Made by a program: the position numbers and the translations under genes
The notes under the pieces: model-generated
Seen by the model: only the letters and a program-made list of their open reading frames with translations
Database searches by the model: none
Told to the model about the DNA's origin: nothing
Part shown: positions 1 through 5,785 of the stretch, piece after piece
Numbering within the stretch: position 1 is the first letter of the stretch
Layout of the letters: the number at the start of each line of letters is the position of its first letter
IMG/VR virus record: IMGVR_UViG_3300048839_000750
Location: 1-26,669 of that record
DNA from: a virus
Reading direction: 5' to 3' (one strand)
DNA length: 26,669 bases

Positions 1-288
1 CGCGGACCCGGCAACGACGACCGGATACCACGCATCGTTCTGGCGGCTGTGTCGTGCGTAGGTCCGGCGCATCAGCGACGCGTATTGATCTCCGTCGAAC
101 GGCGACGGGGCAGGCGCGGACACGATCGGGCCGGCGAACGCCGGCAACGTGGCGGCGTAGTCGGCCGCCTCTTCGCGGGTCGGACGCGTGCCGATCACTC
201 GCGTGATGCACGTCCCATTGTGCTCGGCGATCTGATACTTGCCGCCGCCCACCGGCCCAGAAACTATGTAGCCATTCACATGCGTCAT
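1..288 (-). CDS. Unknown protein, partial (runs off left edge)
   Basis: An open frame of 96 codons starts with ATG at 288 and stays open to base 1, so its C-terminus is outside the window. A GAGGA ribosome-binding site lies at 296-300, seven bases before the start. The protein begins MTHVNGYIVSGPVGGGKYQI and contains a TRPTREEAADYA stretch that looks like a short helix. I recognise no family. It is the most leftward gene of the minus-strand arm and has its own promoter/operator-like site and a perfect hairpin upstream (308-361), so it may be controlled separately from the repressor gene at 381-629. The frame choice is supported by the good Shine-Dalgarno sequence and by G/C-rich third codon positions. 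Function unknown. Confidence 0.6.
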   Translation of the reverse strand, partial: MTHVNGYIVSGPVGGGKYQIAEHNGTCITRVIGTRPTREEAADYAATLPAFAGPIVSAPAPSPFDGDQYASLMRRTYARHSRQNDAWYPVVVAGSA

Positions 289-307
289 TTCATTATCCTC
301 TCGTTTC

Positions 308-334
308 GTCGGGCGGGAACCACTCCCGCCCGAC
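308..334. promoter_or_regulatory. Perfect 11-bp hairpin in the leader of the left-edge gene
   Basis: The arms 308-318 (GTCGGGCGGGA) and 324-334 (TCCCGCCCGAC) are exact reverse complements with a five-base loop. It sits between the repressor gene and the gene starting at 288. Neither side is followed by a run of T, so it is not a standard intrinsic terminator. In the leftward transcript it would lie in the 5' leader of the 288 gene. It could be an attenuator, an mRNA-stabilising stem or a processing site. The structure is seen; its role is inference. Confidence 0.55.
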
Positions 335-342
335 ACCCATAT

Positions 343-361
343 ATTATCACGACTAGAGATA
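343..361 (-). promoter_or_regulatory. Putative leftward promoter with a repressor half-site
   Basis: On the minus strand this reads TATCTCT-AGT-CGTGATA followed by AT, giving a -10-like GATAAT (348 down to 343). The heptamer CGTGATA is the same one found as both arms of the inverted repeat at 667-684, also placed at a -10 element. The second arm is imperfect (5 of 7) and the spacer is 3 instead of 4. I see no convincing -35. It would drive the gene starting at 288. Confidence 0.35.
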
Positions 362-380
362 AAGTAAATACGAGTAGCAA

Positions 381-629
381 TTATTTCTCGGATTTTTTTC
401 GGGGCTGCTCCCGGGGCGGGAACAGCGCCCCGACGGGCACGCCGAGGGCGTAAGCGATGAGCCAGACCATGCGGGCCGACGGGGCGCGGGTGCCGCCCTC
501 CAGGGCGGAGATTGTCCCCTGCCCGGTGCCGACCCGCTTGGCAAGCTCGGCCTGGGATAGGTTGCCCCGGGCCTCGCGGAGTAGTTCGGGCTGGCCGGGG
601 ATTATGTCCCGGCCCTTGTGGCTCGACAT
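381..629 (-). CDS. XRE (Cro/CI)-type HTH transcriptional regulator
   Basis: An 82-residue protein, close to a bare HTH_3 domain. The five-helix Cro/CI fold is visible from about residue 14 to 70: LREARGNLSQAELAKRVG, then TGQGTISALEGG as recognition helix, then the closing helices ending in LGVPVGALFPP. The C-terminus is basic. ATG at 629 is preceded by AGGAGT at 638-643. Proteins of this family bind short inverted repeats as dimers, and such a repeat (TATCACG-N4-CGTGATA, 667-684) overlaps the -10 of its own likely promoter, so autorepression is the simplest reading. It lacks a LexA-like cleavage domain, so induction would need another route. It is a candidate lysogeny or early-gene repressor; the family is clear, the phage role is inferred. 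Confidence 0.85.
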   Translation of the reverse strand: MSSHKGRDIIPGQPELLREARGNLSQAELAKRVGTGQGTISALEGGTRAPSARMVWLIAYALGVPVGALFPPREQPRKKSEK

Positions 630-662
630 GCTGGCGTACTCCTGTGTTTGGGATTGCCAGTC

Positions 663-684
663 AGTATATCACGCCGACGTGATA
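663..684 (-). promoter_or_regulatory. Repressor-gene promoter with 18-bp operator
   Basis: The inverted repeat TATCACG-CCGA-CGTGATA (667-684) has two perfect 7-base arms. On the minus strand it runs straight into TATACT (668 down to 663), a five-of-six match to the -10 consensus, placed about 34 bases before the repressor start. A repressor bound here would block RNA polymerase. The -35 is poor (TTTCCC-like). The link to the adjacent XRE protein is inferred from position. Confidence 0.6.
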
Positions 685-695
685 ATGGGAAAGTG

Positions 696-794
696 CATCC
701 CCCGCCCGCGCCGGGTGCGGTGTGGGTGCGGTGTGGGTGCGGTGTTCATCACCGGCGCGTGATCGTGCCCGTGCCGCCGCAGTCGGGGCAGGCG
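696..794. repeat. Long direct repeat, copy A (99 bp, three 11-bp units)
   Basis: This segment matches 1819-1906 almost base for base. The length difference is exactly one copy of an 11-bp tandem unit, GGGTGCGGTGT, present three times here (713-723, 724-734, 735-745) and twice in the other copy. On the minus strand the segment holds the end of a Cys-containing reading frame (CPDCGGTGTITRR) and the start of a small open frame. This looks like a duplication followed by slippage of the tandem unit. Confidence 0.8.
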
Positions 795-832
795 ATCCAC
801 GCGACCGCGTAGCCCGCCCCGCCGCACGATCC
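749..832 (-). pseudogene. Remnant of a Cys-pair (CPDCGG) gene end
   Basis: Directly after the stop codon of the TIGR02996 gene, in the same frame, 27 codons stay open and end with ACPDCGGTGTITRR and TGA. There is no start codon. The same ending (CPDCGGPGTITRRG) closes the intact gene at 1858-2241, so this is most simply the 3' fragment of a second copy, brought in with repeat copy A. Reading through the TGA at 833-835 would fuse it to the TIGR02996 protein, but I see no evidence of readthrough. Confidence 0.45.
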
Positions 833-1537
833 TCACGTCGATGGCAGCACCCACTTGATCGGGTGGTAGTGCTCCTTGCCGTCGTCGGTGCGATAGCGGC
901 AGTGACCGGGGAAACGTCTATCGAGCATGTCCACGGTGCCTATCCTGACAAGATCGACATAGTTTGGTGGCTGATGCGGGTTGCCAGCCGGGACGGTTCC
1001 GATAGCGGGGTGATCGTCCACCCACACACGCAGCCTCGCCGGGTGTGTCGTCCATTGTGTTTTGACCGGCACCGGCGTCGTAAGCTCGACCTGCCGCAGC
1101 ACCACGTCCGGGTGGGCCAGGATGGCCTCGTGGCAGTGGAGCCAGCGGATCGAGTCGATGCTGACCAGTTCCACGAACCCACGCATCCACCCCCAACCCC
1201 GCGTGCGGATCTTGGCGTGGCGCCGGTCGTCGGAGAAAATGCCCGTGAGCCATTCGGTGCCGTGTGTCCTCAATATTTCATCACTGCGCTCATGGAGCGG
1301 GGCTGCGAACGTGTGGGCACCGCAGGCGCCGCACCACGACTCGGAATTTGGGTCGCCCTTTCGGCATGTGTGCGAGTTGGCCGAAATTATGGCCATCCCG
1401 CACTGCACGCGGATCAGTTCCGAACGGTCATACTCTCCGTGCTCGTATAGCCAGTCGGCATAGACGAGCCGGGGGAGGTCATTCTCCGGTTCGGCCCGGA
1501 CGGCGGCCAGCAATGCGGCGTCCCGTTGCATCGGCAT
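833..1537 (-). CDS. TIGR02996-domain protein
   Basis: A 234-residue protein. Residues about 5-45 match the TIGR02996 pattern: DAALLAAVRAEPENDLPRLV, then YADWLYEHGEYDRSELIRVQ. This domain is known mainly as a paralogous N-terminal module in Gemmata-type planctomycetes, often beside leucine-rich-like repeats; its function is unknown. The middle contains two CxxC-like pairs (CRKGDP...CGACG), and further on a region with WGWMRGFVELVSIDSIRWLH resembles the repeat-like part that follows this domain in host proteins. ATG at 1537 lies three bases after the stop of the upstream gene, with a GAGG about 9 bases before; a second ATG at codon 3 is possible. It is the strongest host marker in the window and probably derives from a host gene family. 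Confidence 0.75.
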   Translation of the reverse strand: MPMQRDAALLAAVRAEPENDLPRLVYADWLYEHGEYDRSELIRVQCGMAIISANSHTCRKGDPNSESWCGACGAHTFAAPLHERSDEILRTHGTEWLTGIFSDDRRHAKIRTRGWGWMRGFVELVSIDSIRWLHCHEAILAHPDVVLRQVELTTPVPVKTQWTTHPARLRVWVDDHPAIGTVPAGNPHQPPNYVDLVRIGTVDMLDRRFPGHCRYRTDDGKEHYHPIKWVLPST

Positions 1538-1540
1538 GGG

Positions 1541-1792
1541 CTAGTACCTCGCGTTTTGGTTGGCCTCGGCAATCTCAGCCCCGCTCGGGCGGCACCGGCA
1601 CGGTCCGTTCGTGTGTTGCCGCCCCGTCCGCCGGCAGAAGCATTGCCAGCACTCCGGCCCGTCATCCCGCCACCCATCCGCGTATGCCTGACAGGCCGAG
1701 CAGAGATTCGTTTCGACCGCCTGCCTCGCCTTGCTCCCCGGGGCTCCGATCGCCACGACCGCACACCCGCACCGTGCCCATGTTGTGTTCAT
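1541..1792 (-). CDS. Small Cys-rich protein (probable metal binding)
   Basis: An 83-residue protein starting MNTTWARCGCAVVAIG, with CxC, CSAC, CWQCFC and CRC motifs (eight or more cysteines), suggesting one or two zinc sites. I chose ATG at 1792 because the purine-rich GGAGGAGGATGAGGGG lies right in front of it. The frame is open further upstream to an ATG inside repeat copy B, but that stretch would encode a PTPHPARAG segment produced by the 11-bp tandem repeat and looks non-coding. It is followed after three bases by the TIGR02996 gene, so the two are translationally close. I do not recognise a family; function unknown. Confidence 0.6.
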   Translation of the reverse strand: MNTTWARCGCAVVAIGAPGSKARQAVETNLCSACQAYADGWRDDGPECWQCFCRRTGRQHTNGPCRCRPSGAEIAEANQNARY

Positions 1793-1818
1793 CCCCTCAT
1801 CCTCCTCCCGGCCCTGTT

Positions 1819-1906
1819 CATCCCCCGCCCGCGCCGGGTGCGGTGTGGGTGCGGTGTTCATCCCCGGCGCGTGATCGTGCCCGGGCCGCCGCAGTCGGGG
1901 CAGGCG
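1819..1906. repeat. Long direct repeat, copy B (88 bp, two 11-bp units)
   Basis: Near-identical to 696-794, but with two instead of three GGGTGCGGTGT units (1836-1846, 1847-1857). It overlaps the 3' end of the gene at 1858-2241 on the minus strand. The two copies flank the TIGR02996 gene and the Cys-rich gene (1541-1792), so homologous recombination between them could delete or amplify that pair. Confidence 0.8.
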
Positions 1907-2241
1907 GCCTGCGAGGCGAGCCAGTCGATGCACCGGCGCCAGAGCTTCGGGGCGGTCCGGGCGAACCCCTTCGTCTGGCGGGGCTGCTCCTGGGCGTAGT
2001 CCATCAGGGCGGCCAGTGCCGTGGCCTGGGTGGCAGCGTCGGTGCCGCTGATGAACCCGAACAGGCTCAGGTACAGGCCCCGGGCGGTCGGGTCGTTCTT
2101 GAACGTGTGGCGGACCATGTGGGAGTAGTTCTTCGTCTTCCGGGTGGTGTCCCAGATCGTGACGGCGAAGCTGTCGCCGTCGTGCCCGCCGCTGACGCTG
2201 ACGGTGACGTCGCCGAATCGTTGCTGTGTGCAGAGGCCCAT
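1858..2241 (-). CDS. Unknown early protein with C-terminal CPDCGG motif
   Basis: A 127-residue protein beginning MGLCTQQRFGDVTVSVSGGH. The first half looks like beta-strands (DVTVSVSGG, DSFAVTIWD), followed by a charged region (TTRKTKNYSHMVRHTFKN) and helices; it ends WLASQAACPDCGGPGTITRRG. The single CxxCGG pair is of the type seen in half zinc ribbons or DnaJ-like CxxCxG repeats, so metal binding might need a dimer. ATG at 2241 has GGAG at 2248-2251. It is the second gene of the leftward operon that starts at 2459. No family recognised. Its 3' end lies in the duplicated segment, and a fragment of a second copy lies at 749-832. Confidence 0.65.
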   Translation of the reverse strand: MGLCTQQRFGDVTVSVSGGHDGDSFAVTIWDTTRKTKNYSHMVRHTFKNDPTARGLYLSLFGFISGTDAATQATALAALMDYAQEQPRQTKGFARTAPKLWRRCIDWLASQAACPDCGGPGTITRRG

Positions 2242-2297
2242 GGCGTTCTCCGTGCTCGGTGTCGTTGATGGCGAGGGTGGTCAGGTTCGGGCGATGT

Positions 2298-2459
2298 TCA
2301 GAACACGAAGGAGAAGGCGGCGACCGCGGCGACCGCGATCAGGACGGCGGGCACGGTCGGGGCGCCGCCGGTGATGGCCAGGGCCACGATCGCCACCTGG
2401 GCGGCCCGGCAGGCCGCGGTCAGGGTCAGCTTGATCAGCTTGCGGGTGAAGGTCTTCAT
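2298..2459 (-). CDS. Small hydrophobic membrane protein (53 aa)
   Basis: A 53-residue open frame from ATG at 2459 to TGA at 2298. It begins with a basic stretch (MKTFTRKLIK) and is then almost wholly hydrophobic: TAACRAAQVAIVALAITGG and PTVPAVLIAVAAVAAFSFVF. It could cross the membrane once or twice with the N-terminus inside. GGAG lies seven bases before the start. It is the first gene behind the leftward promoter at 2501-2529. A membrane-located early phage peptide could act in superinfection exclusion, but that is only a guess. Confidence 0.6.
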   Translation of the reverse strand: MKTFTRKLIKLTLTAACRAAQVAIVALAITGGAPTVPAVLIAVAAVAAFSFVF

Positions 2460-2500
2460 CTCGGTGCTCCGTTGGTTGGTTGCGTTTGCTCTACACCCTT

Positions 2501-2529
2501 AATATACCCTTACGGTACCGTAGTTTCAA
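2501..2529 (-). promoter_or_regulatory. Leftward early promoter with operator in the spacer
   Basis: On the minus strand TTGAAA (2529-2524) and TATATT (2506-2501) are separated by exactly 17 bases, each matching the sigma-70 consensus in five of six positions. The spacer contains the perfect palindrome TACGGTACCGTA (2511-2522), so a protein bound there would cover the promoter. It would drive the leftward genes from 2459. Confidence 0.65.
2504..2522. promoter_or_regulatory. Operator-like site 1 (perfect palindrome)
   Basis: ATACCCTTACGGTACCGTA; its right 12 bases are a perfect palindrome. An additional half-copy ACACCCTTA (2493-2501) lies one helical turn (11 bp) away from ATACCCTTA (2504-2512). 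Tandem half-sites one turn apart are typical for ribbon-helix-helix proteins, one of which is encoded next door (2648-2905). Confidence 0.6.
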
Positions 2530-2591
2530 CATCTGGTGCCGGTTTTTTTCAAGAATTTTTTTGCGAGGATCGCGACGTGTTGTTCTGATTG

Positions 2592-2610
2592 ATACCCTTG
2601 CGGTACCATA
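2592..2610. promoter_or_regulatory. Operator-like site 2
   Basis: ATACCCTTGCGGTACCATA, identical to site 1 in 17 of 19 positions and in the same orientation. Its right end overlaps CATAAT (2607-2612), a plausible -10 for the rightward gene at 2648, with only a weak -35 (TCTGAT) 17 bases before. The two sites thus sit on the two divergent promoters. T-rich tracts (2542-2562) between them may act as upstream promoter elements or bend the DNA. Confidence 0.55.
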
Positions 2611-2647
2611 ATTTTGCGTCATCATTGGTCGATAGTCGGAGGGCGGG

Positions 2648-2905
2648 ATGGAACGAGTTCAGACGGGGTTGAAGCTGCTAAAGTCGAGCGTGGAGGCGCT
2701 CGACGCGGCGGCCGAGCGCATGGGCGGCAAGAGCCGTGCGTTCGTGGTGGATGTGCTGGCGTCCATGTACGCGAGCAAGCTGGACGGGGACACGATGATC
2801 CCGGCGTCCATGACGCCGGCCGGGTCCAGGGCGAAGAAGGTGCCGAGGGCCGGGAAGCCGAAAGCTGCCCAGAAGAAAAAGCAACCCAAGAAAGGGGCCG
2901 AATGA
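2648..2905 (+). CDS. Ribbon-helix-helix-type DNA-binding protein (putative)
   Basis: An 85-residue protein. Residues 2-45 fit the MetJ/Arc pattern: a short strand (ERVQTGLKLLKSS), helix 1 (VEALDAAAERMG) and, after a GGKSRAF turn, helix 2 (VVDVLASMYA). The remainder is a linker and a Lys-rich tail (KKVPRAGKPKAAQKKKQPKK) that may add unspecific DNA contacts. GGAGGG lies at 2638-2643, directly before ATG 2648. Such proteins bind tandem half-sites as dimers of dimers; the sites at 2504-2522 and 2592-2610 in front of the gene suit that, suggesting control of both itself and the leftward operon. The fold is assigned by pattern only. Confidence 0.6.
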   Translation: MERVQTGLKLLKSSVEALDAAAERMGGKSRAFVVDVLASMYASKLDGDTMIPASMTPAGSRAKKVPRAGKPKAAQKKKQPKKGAE

Positions 2906-3096
2906 TGGGGAGGCCACTCACTCACGGCATGACATACACCGCCGAATAGGGCAGAACCCAGACCGTTCAGGAGTGGGCCGACGAGGTCGGCTTGCGTCGC
3001 GGCACCTTGTACCAGCGAATTTATCTTTGTGGCTGGCCTGTCGAACGAGCCCTGACAACACCGCCCATGATCGACCGTCGGAGGAAGCTTCGATAG
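2902..3096 (+). pseudogene. Small phage HTH-like protein interrupted by an amber codon
   Basis: ATG at 2902 overlaps the stop of the previous gene (ATGA). The frame encodes MMGRPLTHGMTYTAE, then TAG at 2947-2949, and then continues open for 48 codons to TAG at 3094. The second part (GRTQTVQEWADEVGLRRGTL, followed by YQRIYLCGWPVERALTTP) is recognisably the small phage/mobile-element module that normally reads 'TYNGRTQTLAEWA...TLYxRLxxGWSVERALTTP'. Both parts therefore belong to one gene and a single codon breaks it. Either it is a recent nonsense mutation (from CAG, TGG or TAC/TAT) or the amber is suppressed. The family is common in phages but its role is not established; it looks like a minimal helix-turn-helix. 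Confidence 0.7.
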
Positions 3097-3128
3097 GATG
3101 ACCTCTTGTCCCGAACAAGGAGTCTCCC

Positions 3129-3521
3129 ATGCGATCGCTCCAGCAATCGCTCCGCCTCGCCGCCCTGGTCGCCGGCGTCCTGCTCATCCCCGCGTGCGGC
3201 CAGCGACAGGCCGTCACCATCCGCGAGACGGGCGGGGCCTGGACCGTCGTCGTCCCACAGCCGGCGGGTGCCGCCGAGCCAAAGCCCGACACCGAACCGC
3301 CTCGGACAACGCCGGTCCCACGCCCCGAGCCAAAGCGAGTCATCATGCCGGACGGTTCCGGAGAGATGCTCGCCGCGGACATCAAGAAGACATATCAGGG
3401 TGTCACTACCTCTCTCAGGAATGGCCGCTACTGGTTGGCGGCGCAGATCGTGATCGCCGGCATCAAGGTCATGGCGATTCGATGGGAGCAGCTCCGCCGC
3501 CTCGCCACGCCGGCCGACTGA
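3129..3521 (+). CDS. Putative phage lipoprotein
   Basis: A 130-residue protein with a classical lipoprotein signal peptide: basic start (MRSLQQSLR), hydrophobic core (LAALVAGVLL) and lipobox IPAC with the lipidated cysteine at residue 23. A short beta-like segment (QAVTIRETGGAWTVVVPQP) is followed by a Pro-rich linker (about 45-70, TEPPRTTPVPRPEPK) and an alpha-helical end (KKTYQGVTTSLRNGRYWLAA). AAGGAG lies six bases before ATG 3129. It is predicted to be anchored in a membrane and exposed outside the cytoplasm. A surface lipoprotein expressed near the regulators could serve in superinfection exclusion; its position upstream of the terminase is unusual for an outer spanin. Family unknown. 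Confidence 0.7.
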   Translation: MRSLQQSLRLAALVAGVLLIPACGQRQAVTIRETGGAWTVVVPQPAGAAEPKPDTEPPRTTPVPRPEPKRVIMPDGSGEMLAADIKKTYQGVTTSLRNGRYWLAAQIVIAGIKVMAIRWEQLRRLATPAD

Positions 3522-3528
3522 TCCCGGA

Positions 3529-3558
3529 CTGACACCGGCACGCCACACCGGGTAGAAT
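3529..3558 (+). promoter_or_regulatory. Possible promoter for the late/terminase operon
   Basis: CTGACA (3529-3534) and TAGAAT (3553-3558) are separated by 18 bases and each matches the sigma-70 hexamers in five of six positions. It lies in the 173-base gap (3522-3694) before the terminase gene. The rest of the gap holds TTGACA (3597-3602) without a good -10, and the small dyad TTGCA-T-TGCAA (3660-3670). A cos or pac site may also be here, but I cannot identify one. Confidence 0.35.
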
Positions 3559-3694
3559 TTCTGTACACCCATGCGGCACGACGGGCGGATCGTATGTTGA
3601 CATTAACATAGGTTCTTACGCGAGTCTGTCCGTCGCGACCCGCATAGGGAACAGCGGGTTTGCATTGCAAAGTTAGTTGTTGTAGCGGGTTAGC

Positions 3695-5785
3695 GTGGCG
3701 AAATCGTCGGCGGCATACGAGGAGTACCGCGACCGGCAGGCCGAGATCAGCCGGGAGCGGTCCCGCACCGGCCGCGAGATCGGGCCGCTCCCCGAGGTCG
3801 CCCACCCCCGCCGCAAGAAGCGTTGCCGCCGCGACCTCCGCGAATTCTGCGACACCTATCTGAGAGAACGCTTCCCGATCCCGTGGTCCGACGACCACTT
3901 CCGCGCGATGCGGCGGCTCCAGACGTGCGTCCTCGACGGCGGGCGGTTCGCCTTCGCCATGCCCCGCGGCTCGGGGAAAACCTCGCTCTCGGAGGCCGCG
4001 TCGCTTTGGGCCGTCCTGTACGGCCACCGGCGGTTCGCGGTGCTGATCGGCGCGACCGAGTCGGCGGCCGAGGAGAACCTGGAGTCGGTCAAGGTCGAGC
4101 TCGAGACGAACGACCGGCTCGCCGAGGATTTCCCGGAGGTCTGCTACCCGATCCGCAAGCTGGAGGGGATCGCCCACCGGGCGCCGGGGCAGACGCTCGA
4201 CGGCGAGCGGACCCGGCTCGGCTGGACCGGGAAGGAGCTGGTGTTGCCCACCGTGGCGGGGTCGCCCGCGTCCGGGGCCCTGGTCCGGGTGACCGGCATC
4301 ACCGGCCGCATCCGCGGCATGCGGGCGGCGACGGCCGAGGGCCAGACGATCCGGCCGGACCTGGTGATCATCGACGACCCGCAGACGGACGAATCGGCCC
4401 GCAGTCCGACACAGAACGCCTACCGGGAGAACGTCCTGGCCGGGGCGGTGCTCGGCCTGGCCGGGCCCGCCAAGAAGATCGCGGCGGTGATGCCGTGCAC
4501 GGTCATCAGTCCCGGCGACATGGCGGACCGGATCCTCGACCGCGACCGACACCCGGAATGGAACGGCGAGCGGACCAAGCTCATGTACGCCATGCCGGAA
4601 CGGGAAGACCTCTGGCAGGAGTACGCCCGGGTGCGTGCGGAGGGCATGCGCGGCGGCGACGACGGCCGGGCCGGGACCGAGTTCTACCGGGCCAACCGCG
4701 AAGAGATGGACGCCGGGGCGAAGCCGGCGTGGGAACAGCGGTTCAACCCGGACGAGTTGTCGGCGATCCAGCACGCCATGAACCTGCACTTCGACAACCC
4801 GCGGGCGTTCGCCGCGGAGTACCAGAACGAGCCCATCTCCGAGAACGACGTCGCCGACCTGGCCCAGGTCGAGGCCGACCCGGTCGCGAGCCGCCTGAAC
4901 CGACTCCCCGCCGGCGCCGTGCCGCGCGACTGCTCGCGACTCACCGCCGGGGTGGACGTGCAGGGGCGGGTGATCTACTGGCTGTTGGCCGCCTGGGATG
5001 AACGGTTCGGCGGCGCGATCGTGGACTACGGCACCTTCCCACGCCAGAATCGGGCGTACTTTGCCGCGTCGGACGCCCGGCCCTCGCTGGAGGACGCATT
5101 CCCCGGGATGTCCGAAGAGGCCCGCATTTACGCCGGGCTGAAGGCCGTCACGACTGACATCCTGGCCCGTTCGTACCGCCAGCACGAGACGGGGGCGGAT
5201 CTGCGGGTCGAGCGGGCCCTGGTCGATTCCGGGTGGAAGACTGAGGTAGTTCACCAGTTCTGCCGGACGTCGCCGCTGGCGTCGGTGGTGATGCCGTCGA
5301 AGGGCCGCGGCGTCCGGGCCGGCGACAAGCCGTTCCGCGAGTGGTCGAGGAAGCCGGGCGACCGGACCGGGCGGGACTGGCGGATCGACGCCGCGAGCCG
5401 GGGGCAGGGGCGGTTCGTCCTCTACGACGCCAACTCCTGGAAGTCGTTCCTGGCCGAACGCCTGTTGTGCCCGGTCGGTTCGCCCGGCACGGTCTGGCTC
5501 CCGGGCACCCGCCCCCACGAACACCAACTCCTCGCCGACCACCTGTCCGCCGAGTTCCGGCAGAAGACCGAGGGCCGGGGCCGCACGGTCGAGGAATGGC
5601 GGCTGCGACCCGAGGCCACCGAAAACCACTGGCTCGACTGCCTCGTCCTCGCCGCCGTCGCCGCCTCCGTCCAGGGTCTGGACTGGGACCCGGCCGGCGC
5701 CGCGGGCGAGTCAATCCGCGACCACGCCTCCCGAAAAGTGAAGCTCTCCGAGATCCAGGCCCGCAAGAGGACGCCCCCTCCGTAA
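3695..5785 (+). CDS. Terminase large subunit (GpA type)
   Basis: A 696-residue DNA-packaging motor and nuclease that loads phage DNA into the prohead through the portal. The ATPase domain shows Walker A (PRGSGKTS, residues about 90-97), followed by the adenine-side region, and Walker B (LVIIDDPQTDES, about 223-234). The C-terminal RNase H-like nuclease begins at about 415 (LTAGVDVQGRVIYWLLAAWD, acidic residue D421), continues with a second acidic segment (ALVDSGWKTEVV) and ends with ENHWLDCLVLAA, the usual last metal-binding Asp. Length is normal for the lambda GpA/ Pfam terminase_GpA group. The start is GTG at 3695 with a poor Shine-Dalgarno. No small terminase subunit is recognisable; the gene for it would have to be one of the unassigned small genes or lie outside. 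Assignment is firm. Confidence 0.95.
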   Translation: MAKSSAAYEEYRDRQAEISRERSRTGREIGPLPEVAHPRRKKRCRRDLREFCDTYLRERFPIPWSDDHFRAMRRLQTCVLDGGRFAFAMPRGSGKTSLSEAASLWAVLYGHRRFAVLIGATESAAEENLESVKVELETNDRLAEDFPEVCYPIRKLEGIAHRAPGQTLDGERTRLGWTGKELVLPTVAGSPASGALVRVTGITGRIRGMRAATAEGQTIRPDLVIIDDPQTDESARSPTQNAYRENVLAGAVLGLAGPAKKIAAVMPCTVISPGDMADRILDRDRHPEWNGERTKLMYAMPEREDLWQEYARVRAEGMRGGDDGRAGTEFYRANREEMDAGAKPAWEQRFNPDELSAIQHAMNLHFDNPRAFAAEYQNEPISENDVADLAQVEADPVASRLNRLPAGAVPRDCSRLTAGVDVQGRVIYWLLAAWDERFGGAIVDYGTFPRQNRAYFAASDARPSLEDAFPGMSEEARIYAGLKAVTTDILARSYRQHETGADLRVERALVDSGWKTEVVHQFCRTSPLASVVMPSKGRGVRAGDKPFREWSRKPGDRTGRDWRIDAASRGQGRFVLYDANSWKSFLAERLLCPVGSPGTVWLPGTRPHEHQLLADHLSAEFRQKTEGRGRTVEEWRLRPEATENHWLDCLVLAAVAASVQGLDWDPAGAAGESIRDHASRKVKLSEIQARKRTPPP

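Noticed and set aside
833-835. Stop-codon readthrough joining the TIGR02996 gene to the CPDCGG tail
   Set aside because: The frames agree, but a duplicated gene fragment explains this without recoding, and nothing after the TGA suggests a readthrough signal.
669-854. 61-codon minus-strand frame over the repeat copy A
   Set aside because: Its sequence is made by the GC-rich repeat, it overlaps the end of the TIGR02996 gene, and the CPDCGG remnant in another frame explains the similarity to 1858-2241 better.
1264-2268. 334-codon plus-strand frame
   Set aside because: It crosses four small minus-strand genes that have their own ribosome-binding sites and, in one case, a recognised domain; the frame itself is Arg/Pro-rich.
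2542-2562. T-rich tract as intrinsic terminator
   Set aside because: The two T-runs are separated by CAAGAA and no GC-rich stem precedes them in either direction; an upstream promoter element is more likely.
3522-3694. cos site before the terminase
   Set aside because: The position would be suitable but I see no convincing nick-site dyad or repeat set; only a short TTGCA-T-TGCAA dyad is present.
3428-5629. 733-codon minus-strand frame across the terminase
   Set aside because: It is antisense to a firmly recognised terminase; its protein is Arg/Pro/Gly/Val-rich without motifs, as GC-rich shadows are.
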